From NCBI GenBank assembly GCA_910595825.1, contig OU343160.1, forward strand, positions 80,735,805 to 80,799,804: a stretch of DNA of 64,000 bases, in the 5' to 3' direction. This DNA comes from Philhelius pedissequus. Its lineage: Eukaryota > Arthropoda > Insecta > Diptera > Syrphidae. Positions 48,201-57,431 of this stretch are shown here, piece by piece; position 1 is the first letter of the stretch, and the number at the start of each line of letters is the position of its first letter. Below the pieces are notes generated by a model. That model searched no databases and was not told where the DNA came from. It saw nothing but the letters and a program-made list of their open reading frames with translations. The position numbers and the translations under genes are program-made.

Positions 48201-51200
48201 CGGTGGAGAACACGGATAAACCTCAGAAACCAGATAATTTTATCTCCCCAGAAATGAACTGTCAAAATTTGTATGGGAAAAATATTCTACAAATCAGATA
48301 AATTTATCTCACGAATTTGATGTAGAAACAGTAGAAATAAACCTCATAAAGTTAGTTCAATGAACAGCATTTACGAAAGTATTTTTAAGTGGGCGTTCAT
48401 GCAACGCCCAGCGGAAAGATATATCTTTTCTGCAAAGCGGAAAATTTTCTCGTTGCCTTAATATGTACATACAAGCTCGTAGGTAATATAGGGCAAGTTT
48501 TGCACTTGAAAAAAAAACAACTCGAGATTTTGATCAAACTTTTTATTACGATGATAGAGAACGCTAAAAAAAAAGTTGGTCCCGCAATTCCGTCTATCTG
48601 TAAGCCGATCTACAGCCTAAAACCGGAAACGATTTATTTCAAACTTAATACTTACCTAAGAGCTTTAGGTGGCCTGATTCTTTTTTTAAATATTACCTTA
48701 GCCCCAAAAAAAATGGTACTGCCATGCAATCTTTTGAAGGCAAGGCATTTCGACCAAATTGTTTTACACGATGTCTTCGAATTCTAAATAATACTACATA
48801 CCCACCAAAATTTTCGAGAAATATTTTTTTTTTGATTTTTAAACTATAGGTATATGAAAATTTAGTAAAGCCGAGTTTAAAATTACATATATTTAACTGT
48901 TTTTACTAAAGACCTTGTGCTTACCACGTTATTAAACGTTAGAGCCAGTACGTAGTATCCAATCATTTAACGCCTTCAAATCAACTGCAGAGCTATAATA
49001 AAACACAGATAGTTCAAATTTCAATGTGATTTATTTGAATGGAATAAAAATAATAAGGTTTTTCGATTTGTTTTCCGGCGCAAAAACAAACAACAAAGAC
49101 CGTTTACCAAGCTATCGACGGCGTTCTTTTTCTTCGCTGCTAGTATTGCCCGTTCACAAATCCAATCGAAATTTTTATAATTTTTTGGAATGTCGGGGAA
49201 CACTTTACTTTGGTGATGAATTTCTCTTTCGACGTTGTTAACTCGCAAAAATTTGTCGGGAATGATATCAATCGAATTCAGACATCAAGAGAAATTGCCA
49301 GGCGCCAGTAGTTGTCATGAGAATTCAGCAGCCGATGGGTCCTTCTGTAATGCCAATCATATTTGTGGTCAATTTCAACTTATTGATATGCCGGCACAAA
49401 GACGACGATTTTAAGCATCCATTAAGTTCATCGGCAGCAGTAGATTTTAGGATGACGGGAAGAGTTTGATCAATATCATATCTCCACCAAATTATCTCGA
49501 ATCACATTGTAAATCCTTCATTGTTAGGTCAACTGCCTCCAAGGCTCGTTTATGCGCCATCGTGCATTCATCCCAAATTATGATTTTGCATTCTCGCATC
49601 AACTTCGCTGTCGCCGAATTCTTGGTTATTGTCTACGTTATTGGCTTGTCAACCGTGAAAATATTCATCGCCAGTTTCAAAGCGGAATGTGCAGTTCGAC
49701 CGCCTTCAAACGGTGTGGTATCAATACCATAGATGCAACAGGCAACGAAAGGAAATCTTGGCCGAATTGTTGCTAGAATCAACTAAATAACGAATGTCTT
49801 GCATCTCCCACCGGGAGCATCGAGCAAGTAAATGCGATTGCGGTATTCCAAAGCAGCGCGATTGAAGTCTACATTTACCACTTATCTTCTTCTAATAACT
49901 TTTTGTCGAATTTTTGGTGCAGTTGAAAGCTGTACAATATGGGCATGTCTCCATTTATTTCCTCTGCACGTACATCTTGACATTCTGATTAATTATTGCA
50001 AGACGTGTATGTCGTCCAAGGAGAAATCGGAATCAGTGTAAACGTATTATTTTGAAATCGTTTTAATTTTGTACGCGGTCAAACGATGTAGTTTATGTCA
50101 AAGAAATACACCGGTTGAACTAACAAAAGCGAAATCAGAAATTATACGTTTTTGACAACATTTTTTTATATAATGTATGTACTATATGGCAAGTTAGGGA
50201 GCCATAAAAAAATCGAATTGGAGATTTTGATCAAACCTAACATTACGATAAAGGAGAAAACCAAAAAAAAACTGGGTACAGCAATTCCGCTTGTCTGTCT
50301 GTCGGTCGGCCTAAACGGTTTAATGGATTTTGTTCAAACTTGGTATATATTGTCTTTTTCGAGAAAAAACCCACACGTCTTTTTTCCTTAACAGCTCCAA
50401 CGATTTTTAATAAAAAAAATCAGTTCATTAATGAAGGGAAAAGGTACTTTTTGTTTTTTTTTTTGAATTATTGAACTTATATATATACAATTGGCTCTTA
50501 ATTCTATTTTGCATTAATTATATTACATTGTTTTTTTTTTTAATTTGTTTTAGCACTTAAGGGGCATATTATAAATTCTTTTATTATTTTTTTTGTTAAC
50601 ATTATTTAAAAAACTGTCCTTGAATTTCTTACATCACTTACTAAAACCTGTGTGGATAATCTGAGGTTTTTCATACCCGTCTGTTTTTGTGGTGTGGGGT
50701 TAAGGTGAAATCTAGCCACGGTGGTAGTTTGACCCTGCGTCCTCGTAGAATTGGATTACTTCGTCGTCGTTGATATAAATAAGTCCTTCGTCCAGTAGCG
50801 CTGTCACATCCAGATATCTTGGCGCGGGGTATCTCTCTTCGCTGGTCATGTTATTCACTAGGGTGTTTGTGTGGTTGATTAGGTTGCTTCTTTTGGCAGC
50901 ACTGATCATGTACTTGTCTAGGGGTGTTATTCCCTGACGCCTCGAAAAGTCGTTTGTTGCTGAAGTGCTTTTGTCGACCACTAGTAATACCATTTTTTTT
51001 TTTTTGGTTTTCGATTTTCTAGAAAACGGTTCATTTGATTTACTTTATGCAAAAGCTCCTAGAAAGTTTAAATACTAATGTGAACCAATTTTTTTTTTTA
51101 AATTAAAACATTTTTTCTTTTGAAAACTCAAAATTTCGAAAACGACTCAATCGATTTTTTCGAAACTTCGTATTTGTTTTTTGACATTATCTTGAATATT

Positions 51201-54200
51201 AAAAAACAAACTTTTTCCTAAAATAAAAACAACGGTACCTACCATACAAATTAGGCAGGAAAAAAAACGTAAAGAAAAAAATGTATTTCTCAAATTAGTG
51301 CAGTCAACTTTAAGGTAAAAAAAATTATTTTGGGTTGATATTTTCGACTTTCCCTAAAAGTGTTAATAAAACTGCATACTTGACAAAATCGATTTTTCAA
51401 AAATCAGTCCCTGAATTTTTTTGAAATTAAAATTTTTCAATTTTTTTCCTAAAAAAGTTTTCAAAGTTTTATAAATAAGAAATAATATTTTTTTTAAACC
51501 TTTCCAAAGATTATTGAATTAAGAATGTGTTTTTTTTTAAATAATACAATTCTATATATACAGGGTGTCCGCCGGGAAGGTATACTACTTTGTTTATAAT
51601 TTTTGATTAAATGAAAGAGAATAGATCTTATATTGATAAATGTTTTATTTAATGTCGGCAATTATGTATGGAATACAATATCAGATAAATGTCCGCCTCT
51701 GTTAGTCTCACAAATGCGAGCCCTTTTGAGCACATTTTTCATTACCTGACACATTTCACGCGGTATTTCATTAATTTCATCACGAATATTTTGTTTGAGT
51801 TGCGCAAGCGTTTCTGGGTCGTTTGCACAAGCCTTGCTTTTCAGATATCCCCTCAAAAAGAAGTCCGGAGCAGTCAAATCAGGCGACCGTGGAGGCCAAT
51901 CAACATCAACATTTCTTGAAATAAGTTTTTTGTGGAAAGAGGTCTCGCAGTAATCACATTGTAATCCTGGCTGTATGCGATGTGTCACCGTCTTGTTGAT
52001 AGCACATGTTAATCAAGCACAGAGCATGCAGTTGTAGCGTTAAAAAGTTTTCAATCATATCACGATATCGCTCCCCATTCACAGTTAACGTTACGCTATT
52101 TTCATTTTCAAAGAAGTAAGGTCCAATGATTCCTCCTGACCAAATTGCACACCAGTCTGTAACTTTTAATGGATGCAAAGGTGAATGATGAATAATTTGA
52201 GGGTTTTCCATTGCTCAGAACCGACGATTCTGTTTATTCACATATGCATTCAAATGAAAATGTGCCTCGTCACTAATTATGATTCTTTCATGAAAATCGG
52301 GGTTTTCATGGGCTAGCTGTAACATACTATTGGCATATGTACGGCGGCGTAAATGGTCTTGTGGAAGAAGCTCTTCTATAAACTGAATCTTAAATGGAAA
52401 CAAATGCAAATCCTTTTACAAAATTGTGGCCAAAGTTGTTCTTTGAAGACCAAGCTTCTGAGCACGGTGTCGAATTGAGGTTGATGGATTCGTTTGAACA
52501 TCCTTGAATCCTTGACCAGCAGTAATGTTTTCAGCCGATCTTGCAGTACGTTGTGGTCCATGCTTGGGCCTATCACATATACCCTCTTTTTTCATTCACT
52601 ACACGATAAATAGTGCGTTTTGTGGGCACGTTGTTTTTCCCAAAATGTACACTTAACTTTCTCATCGTCACATTAAGGGATGATTGATTTTGATAAAATG
52701 TTTTAACGATTAAAGCACGTTGACACGTGTCTACTTCACCACTGCCAAATATGAACTGTCAAGACTAATGTTTACCAAAATGGCGGCAAAACAAAGTAGT
52801 ATAACTTCCCGACGGACACCCTCTACTATTTAAATTATTCAGCCAAGTTGAAGACTTAGCACTATATTTAATTAGGCTTGTTGAATTATTGATTCAAAAT
52901 AGCTTTAACAGATTATTGAATTTGTTTTGATATAGGTATTCAGCTTTAAGTCTGCATAGGATAACTGGACTACCTATTTACTAACAGCGTCAATGTTTAG
53001 CTACATTAAAATTGTTAGCTGCAGGCGCAAGTTCGTACGATCCAGTCGTGCATTTTATTTGTTTCATTTGCTGTAGATTAATAAATAAAGAAATAAATTG
53101 CAAACCCTTATACAAGTGAAGAGTGTATATAATTATAATTAAGATTAATTATTTCTTCATGGTTCTTAAAAAGGTGGACACTAACCGATATCGTATAAAC
53201 ATTTATAAATTCGTGTGGGTCGGTCGGATTTCGGATAAGATTTTTCTGGTTGCACTGGACACTTACAAATTTTGTTTTTTTATTGAGTAATTTATATCAA
53301 ATAGGGATTTCGATAAATGCATCAGTTACAAATGAATAAGTATGTCTTCTTTACCACACTAGTGGTTGGATTTGTGAACAAACCAACAAAAATTGTCCGA
53401 CCAGTGTCAAAAATGATGTTATTAACTTTTTTAAAAGGTCACCCACCCACCAACTGATGAATTTAGAAACGCAATGCTTAAATCTTTTCAAATAATATAG
53501 GTGGTATGGTATGGTATGTATTATTATTCAAGGTTTGATTGAAGTAGCAACTTGAATTTGCTACGGCCTACTCTATAAGCTGCAGTAATAGGCATTTACG
53601 AGACCAACACAATAATTATATTCATTTTCATTAAAAATGTATCAACTGGCTTAAACTTAAAACTAAGCGCATCAAAGGCCGATTGTGTTACCGAATTCTC
53701 ATGATCAGCTTTATCCCATTGCAGGTTATATCGTTTAACAATTGCCCCGAACCGACTAGTGATTTTTCTAGCCCACATAAGTTTGTTGGTGTTTTCGATG
53801 GGTTTATTATTTTTAACATTCCTCCACCCACTCACAGACTCCTATGTCGGACCATTGAGTCAATATGATCATTATAATTTAAATTTTTTTATATATTGTA
53901 AGTTATCTTAATGATCTTTAGTTGGAGCTTGATCACCTTTTATGAATTATATTGCCAAATTTATGTATATATATTTATAATTTATCGGAGGAACAAGTTG
54001 TTCGTATGTTGAACGAAATGGATGTAGTCAAACTCTGCGATTACTGCAAAATAGCACAAAGGTATAGGACTGCAATAATGAATGAAAACTTTTGATTTCC
54101 CTTTTGTTAATTCTTTTAAATTAAATTGTTCAATTTCACAATATTTTTAAATGGCTTAATACATAATTTTTTCTGAATTGTCAATCTGGCAGACGGCAAA

Positions 54201-56457
54201 TGCCATGCTAAAATATTTTTTGTTTATATAATTATGTAAATGTAAATTAAAATGTATTGCAATAAAAATTTGTATCTATCTATCTATCTATCTATTGCCA
54301 AATTTATGTGCTCTTCCATAGGCACAAAATGCAAATGCAGTATTTTAAATGATTATTTTATACATAAGGTGTGTTTTATTGGGAATCTATCCATTGTACC
54401 GTAAGTAATTCCCAAAAAAACGCATCGACCGTAGCATGGACCGTAGCTTTTTTATTTTTGTAAAATTGGTACCCCTGCACAGCAGTCACAAGTAATGAAA
54501 TAGTCTTTTGCAATGTAAAATTAAGAAAATATCAAAGCTATGAACAATAATTAGCTTTTATTCATATAAAATAGAAAGTAGAAAAACGTACCAATATTTA
54601 AATTATGTTACAAACCTATTTCTCGTTTTCATTTTGTCTGCAATTGCAGTTTTAAATTCGAATCTTCATTTTGCACCAATAGAACGGAAATGATAAGTGA
54701 ATGGCTTTGTTCATAGACTATGGTCAAGTCCCTTTTTACACAGTCCAATTTTTGTATTGCTTTAAAAATTATCTATGCATTTCACACGAGTAAACAAAAG
54801 TGCCGGTGATTTGCTTGTTTCCTTTAAATGTTTCTTGGTTTTGAACGCACACTACAGTGTAGTTTAAATTGTTCAATCCATTACATGTCACCTTTATATT
54901 TCATGCTTTTATTTATTTTCTGAGTAGATGATCGATAGCTAGAGTTTTATTTTTCAAGTCAATTTACAATTTTATTTTCTGAGTATGTTTTGCTTTCAAT
55001 TCAATATTTACTCATCAGACTTAACATACGCGGAGTAAGTAACAAAAAGTTAATATTTGGTTTGCCATTTCACCATTTTGTACCACAAAAATATATGCCC
55101 AGTCCATGTCCATGTAGTGAATCGAATACCGCCCATGGCCAACGTCCATTAAACAGTGAAGAAAAAGCACACTTTGTGAGTTCAGTTTCCGCTTAGTGCG
55201 TTTAGGCTAGGCGCGCACATGCAATTTTGCCGAAACGAAATAGTTTAATCACTAGTTGAACGATGATCGCGCATATAAGCAACTCAAAAATCAATCAGCT
55301 AGATAAACCAACAAACAAACATCATTTTGATTTAATGTGCGCGCAGTTACATTATAGTTCGATGTGATACAAACTGAAGAACTTATTTGGGGCGATCGTT
55401 CGATTTGTGCCAAAACACAAACTCTTAAGTTGCTCGAATCGCGGAGTGAATAGTTTTTGCATGTGCGCGCACTCTCAAATAGGTCCAGGGTATTCACTTT
55501 AGCAACCAAACGGTTGCAAAACTGAAAGTTGCATATGTGCGCGCCTCTGCCCTTATAGCTCATAGAATTTCATACGAATAAATATTTTGCGGCGCAGTGT
55601 CAAGCAATTCCTTTATAGTGCAGTTCCACCCAATGCGGTTTGTCTTAATTATAACACTCCATGAACACATCCATCGAGATTCAATTCAATTATCAATCGT
55701 ACCAACAAAACTAACAAAATCAGAATCGAGACTCGACTGAACGTCAACCAGCCATCCACAGTAGCTTCTACTTTAGCTTTTTATCGGCCTTAGCGAATTG
55801 TATGTAAAATGCTACGACGGATAAACTTACAACGGATAAATGTTCCAATAAAATACGGCTATTGATGTTATTTAATACTCCATATATGTATATTTATATA
55901 CATATTTTAAATAATACTATTATTATTTCATATTTTGAAACACCTAAGTTTATGTTAAAACGAGTTCAGGCTGGCTAATATTCTAAACGTGAAACACTTT
56001 GTTTTCTTATTTACTTAACCGAGTCCTTAATTACGCGTAGTAATACTGAAATTGAAATTATACCTCTTTTTTTAGGACAACGTTGATAGTAAACTCGTTG
56101 ATACCAGCCATCGTCCAAAGCGAGAAATTGAAACAGCTCTAGCCACAACAAACCAGCAGACTATACCGAGTGTAAATAAAGCAGGACCGGCTGTATATTA
56201 TCCACCAGGACATGATTGGGCAGCCAAAAAAGAAGAAAGTATGGCTGGTGGTTATGCTGCTTCTGTAAGTTTTGAAATTATACCTTTTAAAAAATATATG
56301 TTAATTTAATGACAATATTCAGGGAAAATATGCAAAAGCATCTGGAATGTACGAATACGAATCTGGATATAAATCAAAGAGCTCAAGTAAATCAGGTGCA
56401 GCTGTTGTTCCAGTATGTTTGCCGCTTTGTTGTGCAATGCCCTGCAGCATTATGTGA
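38908..56457 (+). CDS. LD-motif protein with C-terminal CaaX box (7 coding exons, 562 aa)
   Basis: Exons: 38908-38979, 39092-39248, 46790-46823, 46885-47048, 47113-48050, 56076-56264, 56323-56457. All introns are GT..AG and all phases fit, giving 562 residues and TGA. Seen directly: an exact paxillin-type LD motif LDALLEDL (residues 59-66), an LD-like LNDLLDSF (about 447-454), a long Asn/Thr/Ser/Pro-rich disordered middle, and a C-terminus with five cysteines ending CSIM. CSIM fits CaaX with Met last, the class usually farnesylated, and the nearby cysteines could be palmitoylated. Known: LD motifs bind FAK, vinculin and parvin-type domains at adhesion sites. Inferred: a lipid-anchored adhesion or cytoskeleton adaptor. 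There is no LIM domain, so it is not paxillin itself, and I could not name the fly orthologue. Additional exons could hide in the 7.5-kb and 8-kb introns. Confidence 0.85.
39284..39620. mobile_element. MITE with GGnATATTCACGATC-type TIRs
   Basis: Left end near 39284 (GAATATTCACGATCCGATGT); right end is its inverse (ACATCTGTTGTAACAAG... mirrored near 39595-39617). The interior begins with a triple GTGTAAAA repeat (39326-39349). Non-coding, in intron 2 of the LD/CaaX gene. Confidence 0.6.
39732..39984. mobile_element. Short MITE with CAAATTCCTAAACGC ends
   Basis: GGGCAAATTCCTAAACGCAA at 39732 is mirrored by TTGCGTTTAGGAATTTGGCC ending near 39982. About 250 bp and non-coding. A related end (CATTTAGGAATTTGGCC) recurs near 40274 and 41704. 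Confidence 0.6.
40041..43383. repeat. Recent tandem duplication: copy 1 40041-41469, copy 2 41470-43383
   Basis: 40047-40435 is nearly identical to 41486-41866, and 40436-41386 is nearly identical to 42347-43335. Copy 1 lacks about 480 bp (41867-42346) found in copy 2, so it is a tandem duplication with a later deletion. Each unit contains an inner TIR element bounded by GAGTGTATGCGT (near 40548 and 42468) and its inverse (near 41372 and 43290), with CTTCCGGA-rich inner arms. Frames such as 40261-39878 and 41747-41391 look conserved only because the DNA is duplicated. Confidence 0.85.
43384..43754. other. Intron DNA, nothing recognised
   Basis: AT-rich, between the tandem duplication and family X copy B. 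Confidence 0.35.
43755..45920 (+). repeat. Dispersed repeat family X, copy B (reference copy)
   Basis: The 5' region is CAAGTATGTATTCG then CATTACGATCATAGAGAACA and the CCGTCTGTCTGTCTGTC block (43855-43875). An internal motif like TTTTCTCgAAAACGGCTcnAACGATTTTTAT recurs near 44451, 44590, 44733, 44873, 45011 and 45280, that is about every 140 bp (the last gap is double). The 3' end is GTACGATCCAGTCGTGC then ATTTTA. A 190-bp mariner MITE is inserted at 44137-44326. No protein frame. Confidence 0.75.
44137..44326 (+). mobile_element. 190-bp mariner MITE retaining a transposase start
   Basis: TIRs of about 31 bp (AGGGGTTTTCCAATAAGAGG and its inverse) are bounded by TA on both sides (44135-44136, 44327-44328). 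The interior still reads ATGGAACGATAC..., that is MERYTLQQRI, the N-terminal helix of rosa-like transposases, just before the right TIR. It is therefore an internal-deletion derivative of an autonomous element. It is inserted in family X copy B. Confidence 0.85.
45921..46789. other. Intron 2 of the LD/CaaX gene, distal part
   Basis: Contains a GC-rich patch at 46321-46450 with CCGGCCGG and GGTTAACC words like those inside the hAT element at 19685-20492, possibly a relic of a related element. Otherwise unassigned. Confidence 0.35.
46790..48050 (+). CDS. LD/CaaX gene, coding exons 3-5 (disordered middle)
   Basis: Exon 3 (46790-46823) is only 34 nt; exon 4 is 46885-47048; exon 5 is 47113-48050. 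They encode residues 77-455: VTTTVRTYTYE and VTKTTRIIKSH repeats of a similar T-x-T-x-R theme, Asn/Pro/Gln-rich stretches, and a final PPAKLNDLLDSFGE. Reading on past 48050 would add unrelated intron sequence, and a GTAAGA donor stands there. Confidence 0.85.
48051..48489. other. Start of intron 5, possible MITE
   Basis: GGGTATTCATGCAACGGTGG near 48187 and GGGCGTTCATGCAACGCCC near 48391 are similar words about 200 bp apart. The latter is nearly palindromic. This may be a small element, but orientation and ends are unclear. Confidence 0.3.
48490..48980 (+). repeat. Family X, truncated copy F
   Basis: It contains GGCAAGTTTTGCACTTG, GAGATTTTGATCAAAC, ATTACGATGATAGAGAAC and CCGCAATTCCGTCTATCTG, matching the 5' part of family X. 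It ends near GTACGTAGTATCCAATCATT, a degraded version of the family's 3' end. Most of the 140-bp array is missing. Confidence 0.6.
49020..50060 (-). pseudogene. Helitron-type Pif1 helicase fragment
   Basis: Minus-strand reading, in order from 50060 down: a Walker A region LLDAPGGRCKT (usual form GGTGKT, so it is mutated), EGGRTAHSALKL, then KIIIWDECTMAHKRALEA (Walker B), QTLPVILKST and ADELNGCLKSSSL, KLKLTTNM, and a late ERAILAAKK. This is the order of motifs in the helicase domain of Helitron Rep/Hel proteins. Several frameshifts; the Rep nuclease half is absent. Confidence 0.85.
50712..50993 (-). CDS. Unrecognised 93-codon open frame, inserted in family X copy D
   Basis: The frame has protein-like composition (acidic, few low-complexity tracts) unlike the AT-rich surroundings, with PLDKYMISAAKRSN and RYLDVTALLDEGL. 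It ends in a stop. Downstream on the same strand an AATAAAA word near 50580 and A-runs near 50530 suggest the tail of a retroposed transcript. I do not recognise the family; it could be a retroelement, captured host gene or viral fragment. Confidence 0.35.
   Translation of the reverse strand: MVLLVVDKSTSATNDFSRRQGITPLDKYMISAAKRSNLINHTNTLVNNMTSEERYPAPRYLDVTALLDEGLIYINDDEVIQFYEDAGSNYHRG
51561..52823 (-). mobile_element. Mariner transposon, rosa-like, copy 3, with TA duplication
   Basis: Inverted ends CAGGGTGTCCGCCGGGAAGG (left) and inverse GAGGGTGTCCGTCGGGAAG (right), about 36 bp, with TA outside each (51559-51560, 52824-52825). The total is 1263 bp. It is inserted in family X copy D. The TIRs differ from those of copies 1 and 2, so this is a separate lineage. 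Confidence 0.9.
51662..52740 (-). pseudogene. Rosa-like mariner transposase, broken
   Basis: N-terminal MRKLSVHFGKNNVPTKRT, then ISDEAHFHLNAYVNKQN, then CYQQDGDTSHTARI, then WPPRSPDLTAPDFF. All three acidic residues are present. The frame is disrupted at about 52576-52600, 52210-52260 and 51950-51990. Confidence 0.85.
53059..53949. other. Intron DNA, nothing recognised
   Basis: GGTATGGTATGGTATG is a short tandem at 53503-53518. The 79-codon minus frame at 53596-53835 has somewhat protein-like composition but no recognised family. Confidence 0.35.
53967..54292 (+). mobile_element. 5'-truncated LINE with 17-bp target-site duplication and (ATCT)n tail
   Basis: TATTGCCAAATTTATGT occurs at 53950-53966 and again at 54293-54309. 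Between them lie the end of an ORF (residues VVKLCDYCKIAQRYRTAI, stop at 54092-54094), a 3' UTR and an (ATCT)n microsatellite tail. These are the marks of a LINE insertion. Clade not determined. Confidence 0.9.
54270..54292 (+). repeat. (ATCT)n microsatellite tail
   Basis: About five to six perfect ATCT units terminate the LINE copy just upstream of its target-site duplication. Confidence 0.9.
54370..55660. repeat. Dispersed repeat P, copy 2 (with an inserted MITE)
   Basis: Homologous to 3113-3985 (GGGAATCTATCCATTGTACC, GACCGTAGC, AACGTCCATTAAACAGTGAA, GAATTTCATACGAATAAATA). It is split at 55202 by a 348-bp MITE. Confidence 0.75.
55205..55552. mobile_element. PIF/Harbinger-type MITE with TTA duplication
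   Basis: Ends GGCTAGGCGCGCACATGCAA and inverse GGGCAGAGGCGCGCACATAT. TTA flanks both (55202-55204, 55553-55555). The element is rich in GTGCGCGC words in both orientations. Repeat P copy 1 near 3872 gives the empty site. A 3-bp TWA duplication with GG ends is typical of PIF/Harbinger. Confidence 0.8.
55661..56075. other. End of intron 5
   Basis: AT-rich; nothing recognised except a polypyrimidine acceptor tract before 56076. Confidence 0.4.
56076..56457 (+). CDS. LD/CaaX gene, coding exons 6-7 (CaaX tail)
   Basis: Exon 6 (56076-56264, residues 456-518) contains PPGHDWAAKKEES. Exon 7 (56323-56457, residues 519-562) contains tyrosine-rich MYEYESGYKS and ends in CLPLCCAMPCSIM. The frame stays open over the join and the stop TGA is at 56455-56457. 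Confidence 0.85.
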
Positions 56458-57400
56458 TTTGGTTCTTATATTTTTAACTTTATATTTGATTGTTTTTTTT
56501 TTATGTATTTATTTTATATCTACATTTTATACATACGAGTACATACAATGCTCTTAATATGCTTATCTTTTTTTGTGAACTGACAAATAAAGAAAATTTT
56601 TAAATTGTTTTAATGCCATGTGTCGCAGTTGTTTATGACTGCATAAATTTTAATGGTTGCTAATTGATTAACATATAAAAGAAATGTATACCTATGCATC
56701 TTTTGCAAAAAAAAAAAATATTTACAATTTATAATTATTATCGTTATTATTAACAAGTTGAATTTAATGTTTATTTTTCAAAACGCTATATTTGTAAAAT
56801 ATAAAATAAAATAAACTAGACTGCTAACTTAATTTAAGAATGAATTTCATTTTAAATTCTATGTATCAACATTATTTGATTCAATAAACAAGCATTAATT
56901 TGAATAATCCCCAGTAAGTGGGCTTATTTAATTTGTTTTTTTTTCTCGATTGGGTGTTCCGAGTTACTCATTGTTCTCCTTTTCTTTTCGTATAGAATAT
57001 GTAAAATTCGGAGTAAAAACAACATTAGTTTTAGCGAAGAAGTCGATTTTATTTTCCTGTTTGAATAAGTTCCATTGAAAGTTTTTCCGCACTAAGTAGT
57101 TTAATTTTTTAAATATAGGTATTATTATTATTATTTATTAACATAATATTACAAATTATATGCTAATATGACAGAGAACACTAGCTACAAAAGCTTTCCA
57201 AGCAAAGTAAAGATAATTTTATAAACTTAAATTGTTTATTTGAAGATATTTCTCAATTTTTTGGATATTTTCAATTTTAATACCTACAGTATTTAAAATT
57301 TCATAAATATTTTGGTTAATATTCAAAATCGTATTGATTTGTTTGGATATTACACATGATGATAGGCCAAGAACATAATCCATATGCATGATGCATTTAG
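56458..57400. other. 3' flank of the LD/CaaX gene
   Basis: AATAAA-like words occur near 56586 (CAAATAAAG) and 56806. No other gene recognised before the LINE at 57410. Confidence 0.4.
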
Positions 57401-57431
57401 CCCTACAAAAAGAAAAACATGACGGAAAAGC

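Larger units (their letters stand above)
50175..53058 (+). repeat. Family X, copy D, split by other insertions
   Basis: 5' block near 50178-50300 (GGCAAGTTAGGGAGCC, ACATTACGATAAAGGAG, CTGTCTGTCGG), array motifs near 50380 and 51020-51250, and the 3' end at 52990-53058 (CGTACGATCCAGTCGTGC then ATTTTA). It is interrupted by an unrelated 0.5-kb insertion around 50460-51000 and by a mariner at 51561-52823. Confidence 0.65.

Noticed and set aside
47187..48257. Open frame running to 48257 taken as the full exon
   Set aside because: A GTAAGA donor at 48051 and the in-phase continuation at 56076 show that the last ~200 bases are intron read-through, with an abrupt change to hydrophobic, AT-rich-coded residues.
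54273..54309. Plain ATCT microsatellite
   Set aside because: The 17-bp duplication on both sides of 53967-54292 shows it is the tail of a LINE insertion, not an independent microsatellite.
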